Below are positions 21,691 through 31,238 of a stretch of 64,000 nt of DNA, piece after piece. The stretch lies in assembly GCA_016713525.1 (NCBI GenBank), contig JADJOZ010000004.1, forward strand, positions 1-64,000. The letters run 5' to 3'. Every line of letters begins with the position of its first letter. The stretch's first letter is position 1. The notes beneath the pieces are model-generated. The model worked only from the letters and a program-made list of their open reading frames with translations. It did no database searches and was not told the origin of the DNA. The stretch is from Bacteroidota bacterium. Lineage in GTDB: Bacteria; Bacteroidota; Bacteroidia; AKYH767-A; OLB10. The position numbers were made by a program, and so were the translations under genes.

Positions 21691-23095
21691 ATCATTATTG
21701 TCCGATTAAACTAGTTTAATATTTGCTGAAACTCAACGGAATCAACCCTTCCCAGCCTTTGATGGATGACTGATTTTGTAGGTAGCTACCCATCAAATAT
21801 TTAAGATTAATGGCGGGTTTGCTCGGCGCCATGCCTTGTATGTATCTTTTATAAATTCCAAGAGTTCAATATAACTCATCAGGTGTAATCTTATTACTGT
21901 TATCATGTTAGCAAATGATTTTTTAGTTGCTGATTTTTTTCGAATTACAACCATCAGCAATTGAGCAATCAACACACAATAGATTTGCATTTTAATTGCA
22001 TTCGGAGTAGCACCCCAAAAATATCTCACAGGAAAATTTTGTTTTATTTGTTTGAATAATGTTTCTATCATCCAGCGATTCTTATATATCGCTGCTACTT
22101 CTTTTGCACTGATTTTAAAATTGTTAGTTATAAACACATATTGTTTTCCGTCTTCGGCATTAAATACAATTCTTCGTAATTTTAATCGAATGACTTTTCC
22201 GGTTTCATCCTTATAGCCTATGGTTATAAATTGCTCTTTAAGAACCCCCTTTGCTGCCTTTTTCTTAGAGTTATCAGTTATTACTTTAGTGACATGATAG
22301 ACCGCATTTTCCTTCATTCTGGTAACAAAACCAAACCGATTGTTTTGTCCATTTAGCATATTGTGCGTACAAATTATAGGCTTTATCAAATACAACAAAA
22401 CTATCTGATGGTAATTTCAACTTATACAAGAACTGCTTATCATGAACTTTTGCCGCTGTCATTCGAACGAATTCTGTTACTCCACTAAAAGCATCCATCA
22501 TAGCATGAACCTTAATGCCCCCTTTTTTGCGGGAGCCATCCATAGGGTTGCGCCCAACACCCCTCAATATATCCGTAAATAAACTTATTGTGGTACTATC
22601 AATTATTTTTAAGTTTTTAATACTCAGTCCCTTTAACCGGGTGTCCGAGATAAAACTATGGTATCGTTGAAGTAATTGGTAATATATTGTTTCCATTACC
22701 ATATAACTTCTGCGGTTATTTGCATCAGATAATGTACTCTTCGGTGGAGCTTTATCTAATCCTAAATGGGTCAACTTTCCCTCACATGCTAGCATCCCTT
22801 CGCATAATTCTCTGAGACCATTGCAATAACTAAAAACACCATATAATAGACTTATAAGATGAACCCTCACAGGGATCCGTTTATAATATTTGTTGCTTTG
22901 ATGTTTTTTAGCTGCATCTGCAATGATTTTAGCTGGTATACAGCTTAATATCTGTGATAATACCGGCTGTCCGACAAATTTATTAACTTTGTTCATAGTT
23001 ATGGTTTGAGTGTGGTAACCCAAACTTAACTAAAAAGGGGGTATAGTTTTGCCCCCTTACTTATTTTTTTACTATTTTAGTCGGACAATAATGAT
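21691..23095 (-). mobile_element. IS4-family insertion sequence, copy 1 (1405 bp)
   Basis: Ends are inverted repeats starting ATCATTATTGTCCGA and ending TCGGACAATAATGAT. It is flanked by the 5-bp target duplication AGTAA (21686-21690 and 23096-23100). Copy 2 (60591-61990) is nearly identical and has a different 5-bp duplication. The element carries one transposase gene on the minus strand. Confidence 0.93.
21793..22996 (-). pseudogene. IS4-family transposase (copy 1), one frameshift
   Basis: A DDE transposase of about 400 residues. The N-terminal DUF4372-like part contains FVGQPVLSQILSCIPAKII and NKYYKRIPVRVHLISLLYG. The first catalytic Asp lies in IIDSTTISLF and the second in DSFVVFDKAYN. 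The Y-x2-R-W-x-I-E-x3-K-x2-K box is YKNRWMIETLFKQIKQN. The frame is broken near 22330 inside an AAACCAAAACC tract that reads differently in copy 2, so the break is likely a sequencing indel. The ATG at 22996 (MNKVNKF) is preferred. Confidence 0.88.
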
Positions 23096-23395
23096 AGTAA
23101 ATTAAAAACATATGAAAAAGAAGCATCTGAACTTAATAAAATATTAATTCAGAATAAAGAAGATTTTGATAAGGAAAAGGAAAAATTAATTTCAGAGCAT
23201 GAAAAGAAAATAGTAGAAATTAAGTCAACAACTAACAAAGATTCTTTATTGAGTGGTGATGAAGTTGATTATGATTATTTTACAAGGACTTTTATTAATC
23301 AAGGAGTAAATTTATATGACCACGAAAAATCAGGATTTTATACAGTTGAGAATTTCAAACTGATGGACAATGGATATTTTGAGATAATAATTTGA
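23096..23395 (+). pseudogene. Membrane-anchored coiled-coil protein, 3' part
   Basis: Continues the gene at 21242 after the IS4 insertion. The frame reads KTYEKEASELNKILIQNK and then EDFDKEKEKLISEHEKKIVE, a heptad-like charged coiled coil. It ends with a short globular part (DYDYFTRTFINQGVNLYDHE and FYTVENFKLMDNGYFEIII) before TGA. The stop overlaps the TTG start of the next small gene. Confidence 0.6.
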
Positions 23396-23610
23396 AATTT
23401 AGAATAAATAATATTCATTTTAATGATTTATTGGGAATATTATATTTTGAAAAAACAACATTAGAAGGTAAATCTAGATTTAAAAATGTGCTTGTAAAAG
23501 TAACTGATGGTTTATATGTAGGAAGTGAGTATGAAATTGATACTGGAGTAGAAAATCAAATAATTTATGCTACTTCAATTCCACCTGGAACTAGAATAAG
23601 AAATCCTTAA
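23392..23610 (+). CDS. Small hypothetical protein
   Basis: A 72-residue open frame whose TTG start overlaps the preceding stop (TTGA), suggesting translational coupling. It has a beta-rich composition (VLVKVTDGLYVGSEYEIDTG, IIYATSIPPGTRI). No family is recognised. It probably works with the coiled-coil membrane protein, if real. Confidence 0.45.
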   Translation: MKFRINNIHFNDLLGILYFEKTTLEGKSRFKNVLVKVTDGLYVGSEYEIDTGVENQIIYATSIPPGTRIRNP

Positions 23611-23679
23611 TTAATCTTTCAAGAACTTTTACATTCAGTCTTGATCAATTGCTAGAATTTTGAAATCAAATTAGTTGCT

Positions 23680-24106
23680 TTATTCCATGTATGTCTCTAT
23701 AAAATAAGATTCATATCCACCGCCCTTTGTGTAAAATACAATTTTAATAAAATAAACTCCATAAGCAAATATAAAAATTCTATATTCAATTGGTAATGGC
23801 TTGTGAATAAAGAAATTTTTAACACTTACTAAACCAATATTATCCATAATAACCATCCATGAATCAACTTTAATGCTAAAGTGTTTATGAGATTCATCTA
23901 AAGTAACTATACTATCTATCAATTCTCTTGCAAATCTTTCAGATTCAGAATTACTCTTAAAAATATTACCAATTTTGTTTCTTCCCTACTATCATGTTCT
24001 GAGAATAATAATCTTCACAAAATACATTGCCAACAATTTCATGTTCAAATTTAATTGAAGTGAATTCATGATAAAAACCAATATGGTATTTCTTCTTCTT
24101 GTTCAT
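23680..24106 (-). pseudogene. Hypothetical protein, one frameshift
   Basis: Two minus-strand frames join near 23970 into a protein of about 141 residues. MNKKKKYHIGFYHEFTSIKF and HEIVGNVFCEDYYSQN lead into NIFKSNSESERFARELIDSI. After that come VTLDESHKHFSIKVDSWMV and a C-terminal FAYGVYFIKIVFYTKGGGYE. No family is recognised. Codon and amino-acid use (Lys/Ile/Asn-rich) resembles the surrounding cargo. Confidence 0.45.
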
Positions 24107-24655
24107 ACTTTTTTTCTTTACCAAATATAAAAAAACTGTCTTAATTATTATATTTTTAATCATAAAATTTACCGGGAAATACTTAGACAGTTTCCTTACC
24201 GTTTCTAGAACTTCACTTGAAACCCGGGAGGGAGGTGTAAGTTGAACTCCAATTTCCTGAAAGTTAGGCAGATTCGGTTAAGATTCAAAAATGTTATGCA
24301 GTGCTATATATAGAGGTGTAATGCTGTATTTTCGCTTTTGTGGTCTACTTATATGAATGTGACCACTATATTATGCCGGTTTATCCTATCCATACAATTC
24401 AAAATATCCACTTTCACAGGAATATTTATTCTAAATTTAAAAAATGTGATTCATATATTTGTGTATTGCACAAAGGAATATCAACTTTTATACAGTAATA
24501 TTTATTTTATTTTTAAAACTATTTCAACTTTCAAATATTATTTGTATATTTATATCTGTTGGTCGCAGTGGAATTAATATTGAAGAGCCCTTCTGTTGAT
24601 TATGCCTGTGCGACCAAAACATAGAGTTAACAACATTGGGGGTTCGTCACAATAA
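24107..24655. other. Non-coding gap inside the element
   Basis: About 550 AT-rich bases between divergent genes. Short frames lack coding features. No repeat or RNA structure stands out. The promoter of the HTH gene at 24656 should lie here. Confidence 0.4.
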
Positions 24656-25441
24656 ATGCAACGAGTTGAGATTTTAATAACAAATAAGAAATTATTAAAA
24701 GCAGTAACTGAGCAGGGATTTAGTTCACTTAACCTGTTTACATTTTTTCTAATTTTAAAATCGCATAGTGAAACCGGTCTTATTCAAAATTTTTCGACCA
24801 CATTCACAAAGCATTTAATGACTGATTATAACTTCAGTCGTAATACAATAAAAGAAAGGGTCAATAAATTACAACGCTTGGGTTATGCCATGTATAACTC
24901 CAAACTTAATGTATTACATCTAACCTCAGTTAATTTTCTAAAATTAAAATACGGGATTAAAATTTCTAATAATAATTTTGTAAGAATAAAATTAGAAACT
25001 AAAAACCATAAAGCAGTTACGGCACAATTAAGGGCTGTAGCCAGTGATATATATTTCACAAACAAAATCAAAAGTTACAAAATTCAACAGCGATGTAAAA
25101 ATGGTTCAGGTAATTCAGCAAAGGGCTCGAATTTACAAATGCAGAATTTTATAACAAGCATCACTCGCAAAGAACTGGCTGGTGTAATAGGTAGTAAACA
25201 CAGTAGCACTGGTCAACGTTTGATGAAAAGACTTAAGCAGTTTAATTTAGTTAAAGAGGATACTCAACAGGCAAATTATATTAAAGAGTGCACATTTATT
25301 GAGTTTATTCATTGCTATGCAAAAACTGATGTAAATCCGAATGCGCATTATTTTTATAAATATGGTAAAGTGTATGAGCAATTGGCAAATAGAGTTCAGT
25401 TCAAGAACTATCAGCCACATGTAACAGACTTAATGTTTTAA
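24656..25441 (+). CDS. Winged-helix/HTH protein, likely replication or transcription regulator of the element
   Basis: An intact 261-residue protein. The N-terminal half resembles a winged helix ('NFSRNTIKERVNKLQRLGYAM', shown by the spaced helix-turn-helix pattern). The second half has another HTH-like segment, SITRKELAGVIGSKHSSTGQ followed by RLMKRLKQFNLVKE. Two HTH segments and basic character (LRAVASDIYFTNKIKSYKIQ) suggest DNA binding. Similar proteins are common in Bacteroidota mobile elements, but no named family is certain. It is followed by two small same-strand genes. Confidence 0.55.
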   Translation: MQRVEILITNKKLLKAVTEQGFSSLNLFTFFLILKSHSETGLIQNFSTTFTKHLMTDYNFSRNTIKERVNKLQRLGYAMYNSKLNVLHLTSVNFLKLKYGIKISNNNFVRIKLETKNHKAVTAQLRAVASDIYFTNKIKSYKIQQRCKNGSGNSAKGSNLQMQNFITSITRKELAGVIGSKHSSTGQRLMKRLKQFNLVKEDTQQANYIKECTFIEFIHCYAKTDVNPNAHYFYKYGKVYEQLANRVQFKNYQPHVTDLMF

Positions 25442-25443
25442 AA

Positions 25444-25566
25444 ATGAATAGTGTCAAAATCAGCAATCGTATTATTTCAGTTTCAATAGTGCTATATGCT
25501 ATGGCTTATTTTACTGAATTTGTATTTAACCAGTATGCTTTAGCCAAAGCCTTTTTAAAGTTTTAA
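25444..25566 (+). CDS. Small hypothetical protein, 40 residues
   Basis: An ATG two bases after the preceding stop opens a 40-codon frame with one hydrophobic helix (IISVSIVLYAMAYFTEFVF). Position suggests translation with the upstream HTH gene. No family is recognised, and it could be chance. Confidence 0.35.
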   Translation: MNSVKISNRIISVSIVLYAMAYFTEFVFNQYALAKAFLKF

Positions 25567-25625
25567 TTAATCAGGGCTATAGTTTTGCTAAGGCAAATAA
25601 ATTGAAAATCAAAAATTATAAATAA

Positions 25626-26063
25626 ATGAAAAAAACAATTACAGGAACAATCGGAGCAATTTACGAATTAAGAAAAGTAACGCCAACAGCCACAAAGCAA
25701 AGGTTTATGCTAAGGTCAGTTGATGAAGATATTTATTTCATTGAGGCTTTTAATAATATTGAACTATTATCAGGGCTTATGCCGGGGGATGCTGTTAAAT
25801 TGGAAATTAGTTCCAAGGAATGGAATGGCAAAATTATTAATTATTTAAACTGGCTATCGCCACTTTTGCCCGTAGAAAAACTTAAAGTGAATGACCAAAC
25901 AATAAGCAAAAATCCTGCCGTGGCTAATATTGAAAAGGCTCCGGTTATTTTGAATATTACGGATATGGATGTCTACGAAATACTTGGTCTTTCGCCAAAA
26001 CAAATTAGAGAGCATGAGGAGAAAGTTAAGTTGAGAGAAGATTTTCCCCAAGGATTACACTAA
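25626..26063 (+). CDS. DUF3127/OB-fold-like protein
   Basis: An intact 145-residue protein. The first 80 residues show the pattern of the SSB-like DUF3127 OB-fold. TITGTIGAIYELRKVTP is followed by KQRFMLRSVDE, IYFIEAFNNIELLSGLMPGD and INYLNWLSPL. The C-terminal part (ITDMDVYEILGLSPKQIREH) is helical and ends near an acidic tail. It may bind single-stranded DNA during element replication or transfer. This assignment is by pattern only. Confidence 0.5.
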   Translation: MKKTITGTIGAIYELRKVTPTATKQRFMLRSVDEDIYFIEAFNNIELLSGLMPGDAVKLEISSKEWNGKIINYLNWLSPLLPVEKLKVNDQTISKNPAVANIEKAPVILNITDMDVYEILGLSPKQIREHEEKVKLREDFPQGLH

Positions 26064-26690
26064 ATTTCGACTAGCTTGGATAAATCGGAATATTATGCAA
26101 AAATTAAGCCTTTCCGTCAATTTATAGCGATTATTTAGCATTGGTCGAGGGTTACCATCCAAAACGGTCTTCGGTTTATTATATGTCATCTAATGCGTTT
26201 TTATAAAAAATAGCCCCTTTTTTTTCTGGTTTTGTTAATTCTGCATAAATTCAAAAAGTATATTGCGACTATTTAAGGCTTTATTTTGTGGATGAATAAT
26301 GTAATCATAAAATTTACATTAAAATCTATTTGAAATTTGATTTGACATTTAGAATGTGATGTACACAAATCAAAAATTTCTACCAAAATTTTTTATAAAA
26401 ATATTTTTGCAATATTAAATTGGTTGAGCGAAAACGCAAATTCATATCTCCATTTTTAAGAATCTAACTATTTGGGGCTATTAGGATATACAAGGTGATG
26501 CACTAATTAAGATACGAATTTAGAAAATCAATTTAAACCTACAAACTAGCGGGTCAAAATAAGTTATAGTCCTCTGGAATTAGGTCCGGACCATCCAGGG
26601 ATATGACCTTAAACTTTAAATATAAAAAGTATACACACAACTTCATCCAACTTGGATATTAGTCATGTTTGACCAATTCACTAGGTTTAA
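26064..26690. other. Non-coding gap inside the element
   Basis: About 630 bases between convergent genes. No supported gene, tRNA or inverted repeat was found apart from AT-rich tracts. It marks the end of the defence operon. Confidence 0.4.
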
Positions 26691-27515
26691 TTAAAAATAA
26701 TTCATGGTATTCATGTGGCTGAAAATAATATTACTGTATTTTTTTGAGTACGGTTTAATGTTTAATCCTGTAGGAGTTATGCTCAATTTTCTAAAACGAC
26801 ATTTATAGCCCAACTTTATACATAGTTCAAATAAAATTAAATGCTCATATTCGTTCATAAAGTTTCCAAATACAATTTCTTTTAAGTATTTTTTGTTAAA
26901 ATTTATGTTTGGGAGACTTGAAATCATTCTGTATTCATTTTCATAACTCCAATGAGAATGTTTCATTTGTATTATTTTTTCAAAATCTCTATCAGAATTA
27001 ATATATTTTACAGTATTTTGATAAAGTATTTTTTTTAATTTAATCCTATCAGGTTGATGAATTATTTTATTCTTGGGAAATTCAAAACCTAATCTAACCC
27101 CATTCCATCCTGCATAATGAGACCACATCAGGATTTGCTTAGTTTCATTAGCATTTTTGGAAAAACAAACTACTTTTTTGTCGTATTGATTGAGCAAAAT
27201 ATAACTAAAAGTATCTGTATTGAGTTTAGATTTAAATATTAATTTTAATTTTTTTTTCAATAGGCATTTCAATTTTATCCGGTTTATCGTCTTCGTCCAT
27301 AAATTTTAAGTACTCAATCCACAATTCCTGTGCGTTTATAAATGACCTGTCATAACTAAGTAGTTCATGAATATACTTTTCGACAAGATTATTTGGTCTA
27401 AATCAAATGGGTCGTTCAGTTCTTCTCTTGATAGACAATGAAATGAATTGGTTACCAACAAATGAATTAGATTCATATTATACTTATGATATTTGTATAA
27501 GTTTATAGTTTCCAT
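26691..27515 (-). pseudogene. DUF2971 domain protein downstream of the SIR2-Argonaute gene, two frameshifts
   Basis: Joined frames give about 275 residues. The N-terminal METINLYKYHKYN and LSREELNDPFD match the DUF2971 start ('LYKY...NDPFD'). ILMWSHYAGWNGVRLGFEFP is the family's central signature, and HWSYENEYRMI and LKEIVFG follow. Frames change near 27390 and in an A9 tract near 27260. It is the last gene of the minus-strand run hsdR to Argonaute, about 190 bases after the Argonaute stop. DUF2971 proteins are frequent in defence islands and their activity is unknown. It may be an accessory gene or an independent system. Confidence 0.7.
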
Positions 27516-27708
27516 TGTAAATTTGTAATAAGCACTATTTAGTTCATCTGAATTTGATTTTATGAAAATAATTAGTATTACTAAATAACAATAACCACCT
27601 AGCAATAACCATATTTAAAATAAAATTCATTGAATGAGATATTAGTTTTATCTAAGATATATGTTGACATAATTTTTTTAAAATTTGGTTAAAGGCTTTA
27701 ATTTAATA

Positions 27709-30700
27709 TTAAATGAAATACCGAAAGTCATATGCTTTGTTGCCAAGTTCTTCAATTTGTTTGCCCATTACAGATAGCCGTTTTGAAAAATCAATTGTAA
27801 CTGGCATTATTTTGTAAAGTTCTGCACCGTTCCAATTCATCTTGGTCAATTTTAATATGTCATTTGCCACGGTTTCTATAGGGTCTGTTCCTCTGAATCT
27901 TTTAATCAGTAATGGTGAAGGTATTCCTCTTTTTCCTTGATAATATTTGCCCGTTAGTTCTGGGCTTTCGACAATTCCATGTGTCCAAAGCAGAAAACTA
28001 AATTCGTCTAATTGGATAATAGTACCTCTCTCAATTGGGAATCCATCAAAATCATGTTTTTGACTTGTTGAATTATACTTCAATTTAATGGCTTTCCAAG
28101 AATTAAATTGTTGGATTTGTAGCAATTCAATGTTATCAATTCCTTGAAGAGCATTACAAATCCCCTCAATTTCTTCACGGGTATAATGAGTTGTCTTATG
28201 TATTACTAACTTTTTTAACCCAATTACTGGGTCTATTTTGTGGTAAGTGTTGCGAATGTTTGTTACCAATCTAAATGCATCGTCTTTACTCATAAAAGGG
28301 TTTTTCCCAATCAAAACAGGTTTTTCAATTGGCTGAAGTAAAAACCGAAGTCCATTACCACTTCCATCAAATATTTGACTACTGCCTAAAACTACTTTGT
28401 TTTTTGCATTTTGGCGGACTGCATAACCTAAACCAACAAAAGCAGTTTCTGTATTATCCGTTTTGACCTTCCAAGGTGTTCCATTAGATTTTACATATAT
28501 TCCTAAGGAAAGCCACCATTTAACTTTCGCTTGGTCACTATAATTAATTGATTTGTCTTCAATAAACTGTAATCGTAATCCTTTTTTTACTGCATAAAGT
28601 TTTAATGAATCGTGAAGGTCAAAATATGTTTGTTCATTTTTAAGTTCTCTAAAATTTTTCCATGCATCTGGAATGTAAACAACTACACAGTCAATTTCGG
28701 TGCTTCTAAATGAAAGTTTGTCAATTTTGCTTTTAATTAATTCATAAAATTGAATTGCTGAATACTTACTTATCTCTTGACTGTTTATAGTAACAACAAA
28801 TTCACTCTGGCATGAATTTGGAATAATCAAATGTTTTTTAAATATTTCATCAAATCCAGAATATTCTTTTAAATATTCCTTTTCAGTATTGGGATTTGAC
28901 TTATTAAGTAAAGAATCCAGATGTTTCTTTAATCTATCAAACCCGTTATCGGGACTAATGATTGCTATGGTAATTTTTGTTGGAATTCCATTCAAGCCAA
29001 AACTTTCCTCCAATGGTCCTAATAGTTTTAATCCATTAAGAGGATGAATAGATTGTTTTGTTTCATCTTGGTGATGGAAGTAAATTAGAGGCTCACTTAC
29101 TTTGGTGTATCTATCAAATGAATGAATTTTATCAATTTTTTTAGCGGCTGTTGAATAAAAGTTTGAAAGTTTAATTGCAAAATCTCCAATACTAAAAGTC
29201 ATGTCAGGTTTTCTTCGTTTTAACTCTGCAATCCAAAAGCTTAGTCTCTTGCCATATTTGGCATTCCATCTGTTTGAAATTATCACATTAGAAATTTCTT
29301 GAACTACCCTGCTTTCAGGCTCTTCTCCTGTAACGGTTTGTATATGAATAGTAGGACAAATCTGTAGGAATAATTCTTTGTCAACAAATTGAACCTTAAA
29401 TTCAAAAGCCTCAAAAACCTGTATGTTTGATGGTATAGTAAAGCGAAACCATTTAGGAATACTATTTATCTCCTCATCCGACAAAGGGTGGCTAATTGAA
29501 TATACTTTTCTATTCTGAGTAAATTTAGATTGCAATTCAAATCCAAAATCATTAACAAATGATTTTTCTATTAAATCATACAACATACCAAGATAATATG
29601 ATTCAGGTTGATAAAAAAGGTATTCCGGTATATCAATCAGTTTTATATCTTCAGTAAAATAATCTTTGAGTACTGATTTGATTTCGTTCTCATTTCCAAA
29701 TATCGAAAGCATTTCGCCTTTACAAAATGATGCAATAATGTTTGAACCAGTTAAGACCTCTTTTAATTTATTCCACTTTCCTTGCCCAGAAATTTTAATC
29801 TTAGTTGAAAAAATGGTTTTGGGAAAATGAGTTGCTTTAATTGCATTTAAAAGAATTGGAACTGTATGCGACTGATTTTGTGTTAACCTAAAAGCCCGTC
29901 TTTGCTCAAATCGCTCTTTTGCAATGGAATCAATATGTTCGTTTCTAAAATCACTAACTTTATATAATTCATGAAGGAAATAATCAAAACTGTCAATTTC
30001 CATAAAGCCAGACCTCTGGTTTTGTGCATTGGCTTTTTCAATTAAATTATTCAAACGATTACTTGGAATAACATCTTTCGGAATGCACCAAATTAATCCC
30101 TTAGGAAAAGCGTTGAGTTTTTCCAATGCTTTTTCAAGAGTGTACATTACAGATTCGTCATTTCCCGAATAGCCAATAACTAGCAAACCCCTTTTTGAAG
30201 TAGATTGTATAAAATACTCATGTAATCGGCTTTCTAATTGCTGTAATTCCTTTTCAGTGTTTTGCAAAGGGTCATATCGGAAATCTCCATGTAGTTTTAC
30301 TACAGTTGGTATATCAGTATTGAATTCATTTACAGAATTTACATTTTCTGGAGACACCACCTGACAACTTATATTTAATTTGTTCAGTGCTTTTTCAATT
30401 AGGTCATCAAAGTTGGTTGTCCAAGTTGTGTTTAATTTTCGATTCTCAATTAAAACTGAGAGGCACATAAATCCAATGGAAGGAATTTTATCTCTTATTA
30501 AACTTGTTAAAAATTCTTTTCTAACAAGAGGGTCAGGGTAACATTTTTCAAAATAGTGTGAGTAAGGATTTCCAATTTTCGAATCCTCCTCAGAAAAATA
30601 ACTCTGTATTACTTTTTGTTTGCTTCAACTTTTAAATCTTGAAATTTTTTTCCACTTATTTTCCCGCTAGTACTTAATAACTCACGTTTGAAAAGCCATA

Positions 30701-30824
30701 CTAAATCATTGCCTGAATGAATGCCCGATGATATTGAAGCCCCAGCACCGAGAAATAAATCAAATGATTGATTTGAAAGCACTTTGAAACTTCTGAGAAA
30801 GGTGTCTTTGTTTACTTTCAACAT
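27709..30824 (-). CDS. SIR2-APAZ-short Argonaute fusion (SPARSA-type NADase defence protein); one homopolymer frameshift
   Basis: A predicted single-chain short prokaryotic Argonaute immune effector of 1038 residues after correcting a 5-A tract near 30610 to six. The SIR2 domain (about 1-300) has GAGAS at 26-30, TNFDDLIE at 136-143 (catalytic Asn), KLHGD around 178 (catalytic His) and VIGYSGND near 217-222, all needed for NAD+ cleavage. An APAZ-like region follows (about 310-560). The MID part includes IAIISPDNGFDRL and the anchor GIYVKSNGTPWKVK. The PIWI part (about 740-1038) has FVGLGYAV at 796-803, where active Argonautes carry the first catalytic Asp, and VIHKTTHYTREEI near 879, where a further Asp is expected. 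Both are lost, so it should bind guide and target but not cut. Known SPARSA proteins deplete NAD+ when guide RNA meets invader DNA. The gene starts four bases after the small EVK gene coupled to hsdS. Confidence 0.88.
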
Positions 30825-30828
30825 AAAA

Positions 30829-31238
30829 TTAATACAACTTTTCGTTAATAGTTCTGATTTTAAGTTTTCTTACTGATAGTCGGTCGCCACAGGCATCAAC
30901 ATTCTTCACAATTTCATCTTGGAAAACTTTTAATACTGTAACTGGTTCAAAATATTCATTCAGTTCAATATATAGACAATAATCAAAATTGAAACTTTTA
31001 AAAATTACTTTGGCTTTACTTTCTGGAGCCCTCCTTGTTTTTACTTCAACCTTTTTCCCCTTTGAATCTATTGCATCGAAACCTGTTTCCACCACATTAT
31101 TGTTTAATGAAAGATTGAATAACTTACTACAATAATATTCTCCCAATTCTCCAACAAGGTTTTTAGTACGTATAATTCCATCTTTTTTAAGGACTTTAAA
31201 GAATCTGCTATCACTTTTAACTCAGGTCTTATTTTCAT
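30829..31238 (-). pseudogene. Small EVK-motif nuclease-like protein (DUF6998-like) between hsdS and the Argonaute, one frameshift
   Basis: The ATG at 31238 overlaps the hsdS stop (ATGA). After MKIRPELKVIADSLKSLKK one indel near 31175 leads to DGIIRTKNLVGELGEYYCSK, then NNNVVETGFDAIDSKGKK and VEVKTRR. The D-x(9)-E-V-K pattern inside GFDAID...VEVK is the core of PD-(D/E)XK nucleases, and the GELGEYY start is known from small proteins next to type I specificity genes. The C-terminus (TVLKVFQDEIVKNVDACGDR) is helical. Corrected length is about 136 residues. The stop lies four bases before the Argonaute ATG, so it is translated as part of the same operon. It may be a restriction-associated nuclease or an accessory of the Argonaute. 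Confidence 0.65.

Noticed and set aside
24107..24655. Possible open frame of 79 codons at 24338
   Set aside because: Highly hydrophobic, random-looking AT-rich translation without a neighbour relation or ribosome binding site.
27709..30824. Long, slicing Argonaute
   Set aside because: The first catalytic Asp is Gly and no PAZ domain is seen. The SIR2 fusion and length fit short, inactive pAgos.
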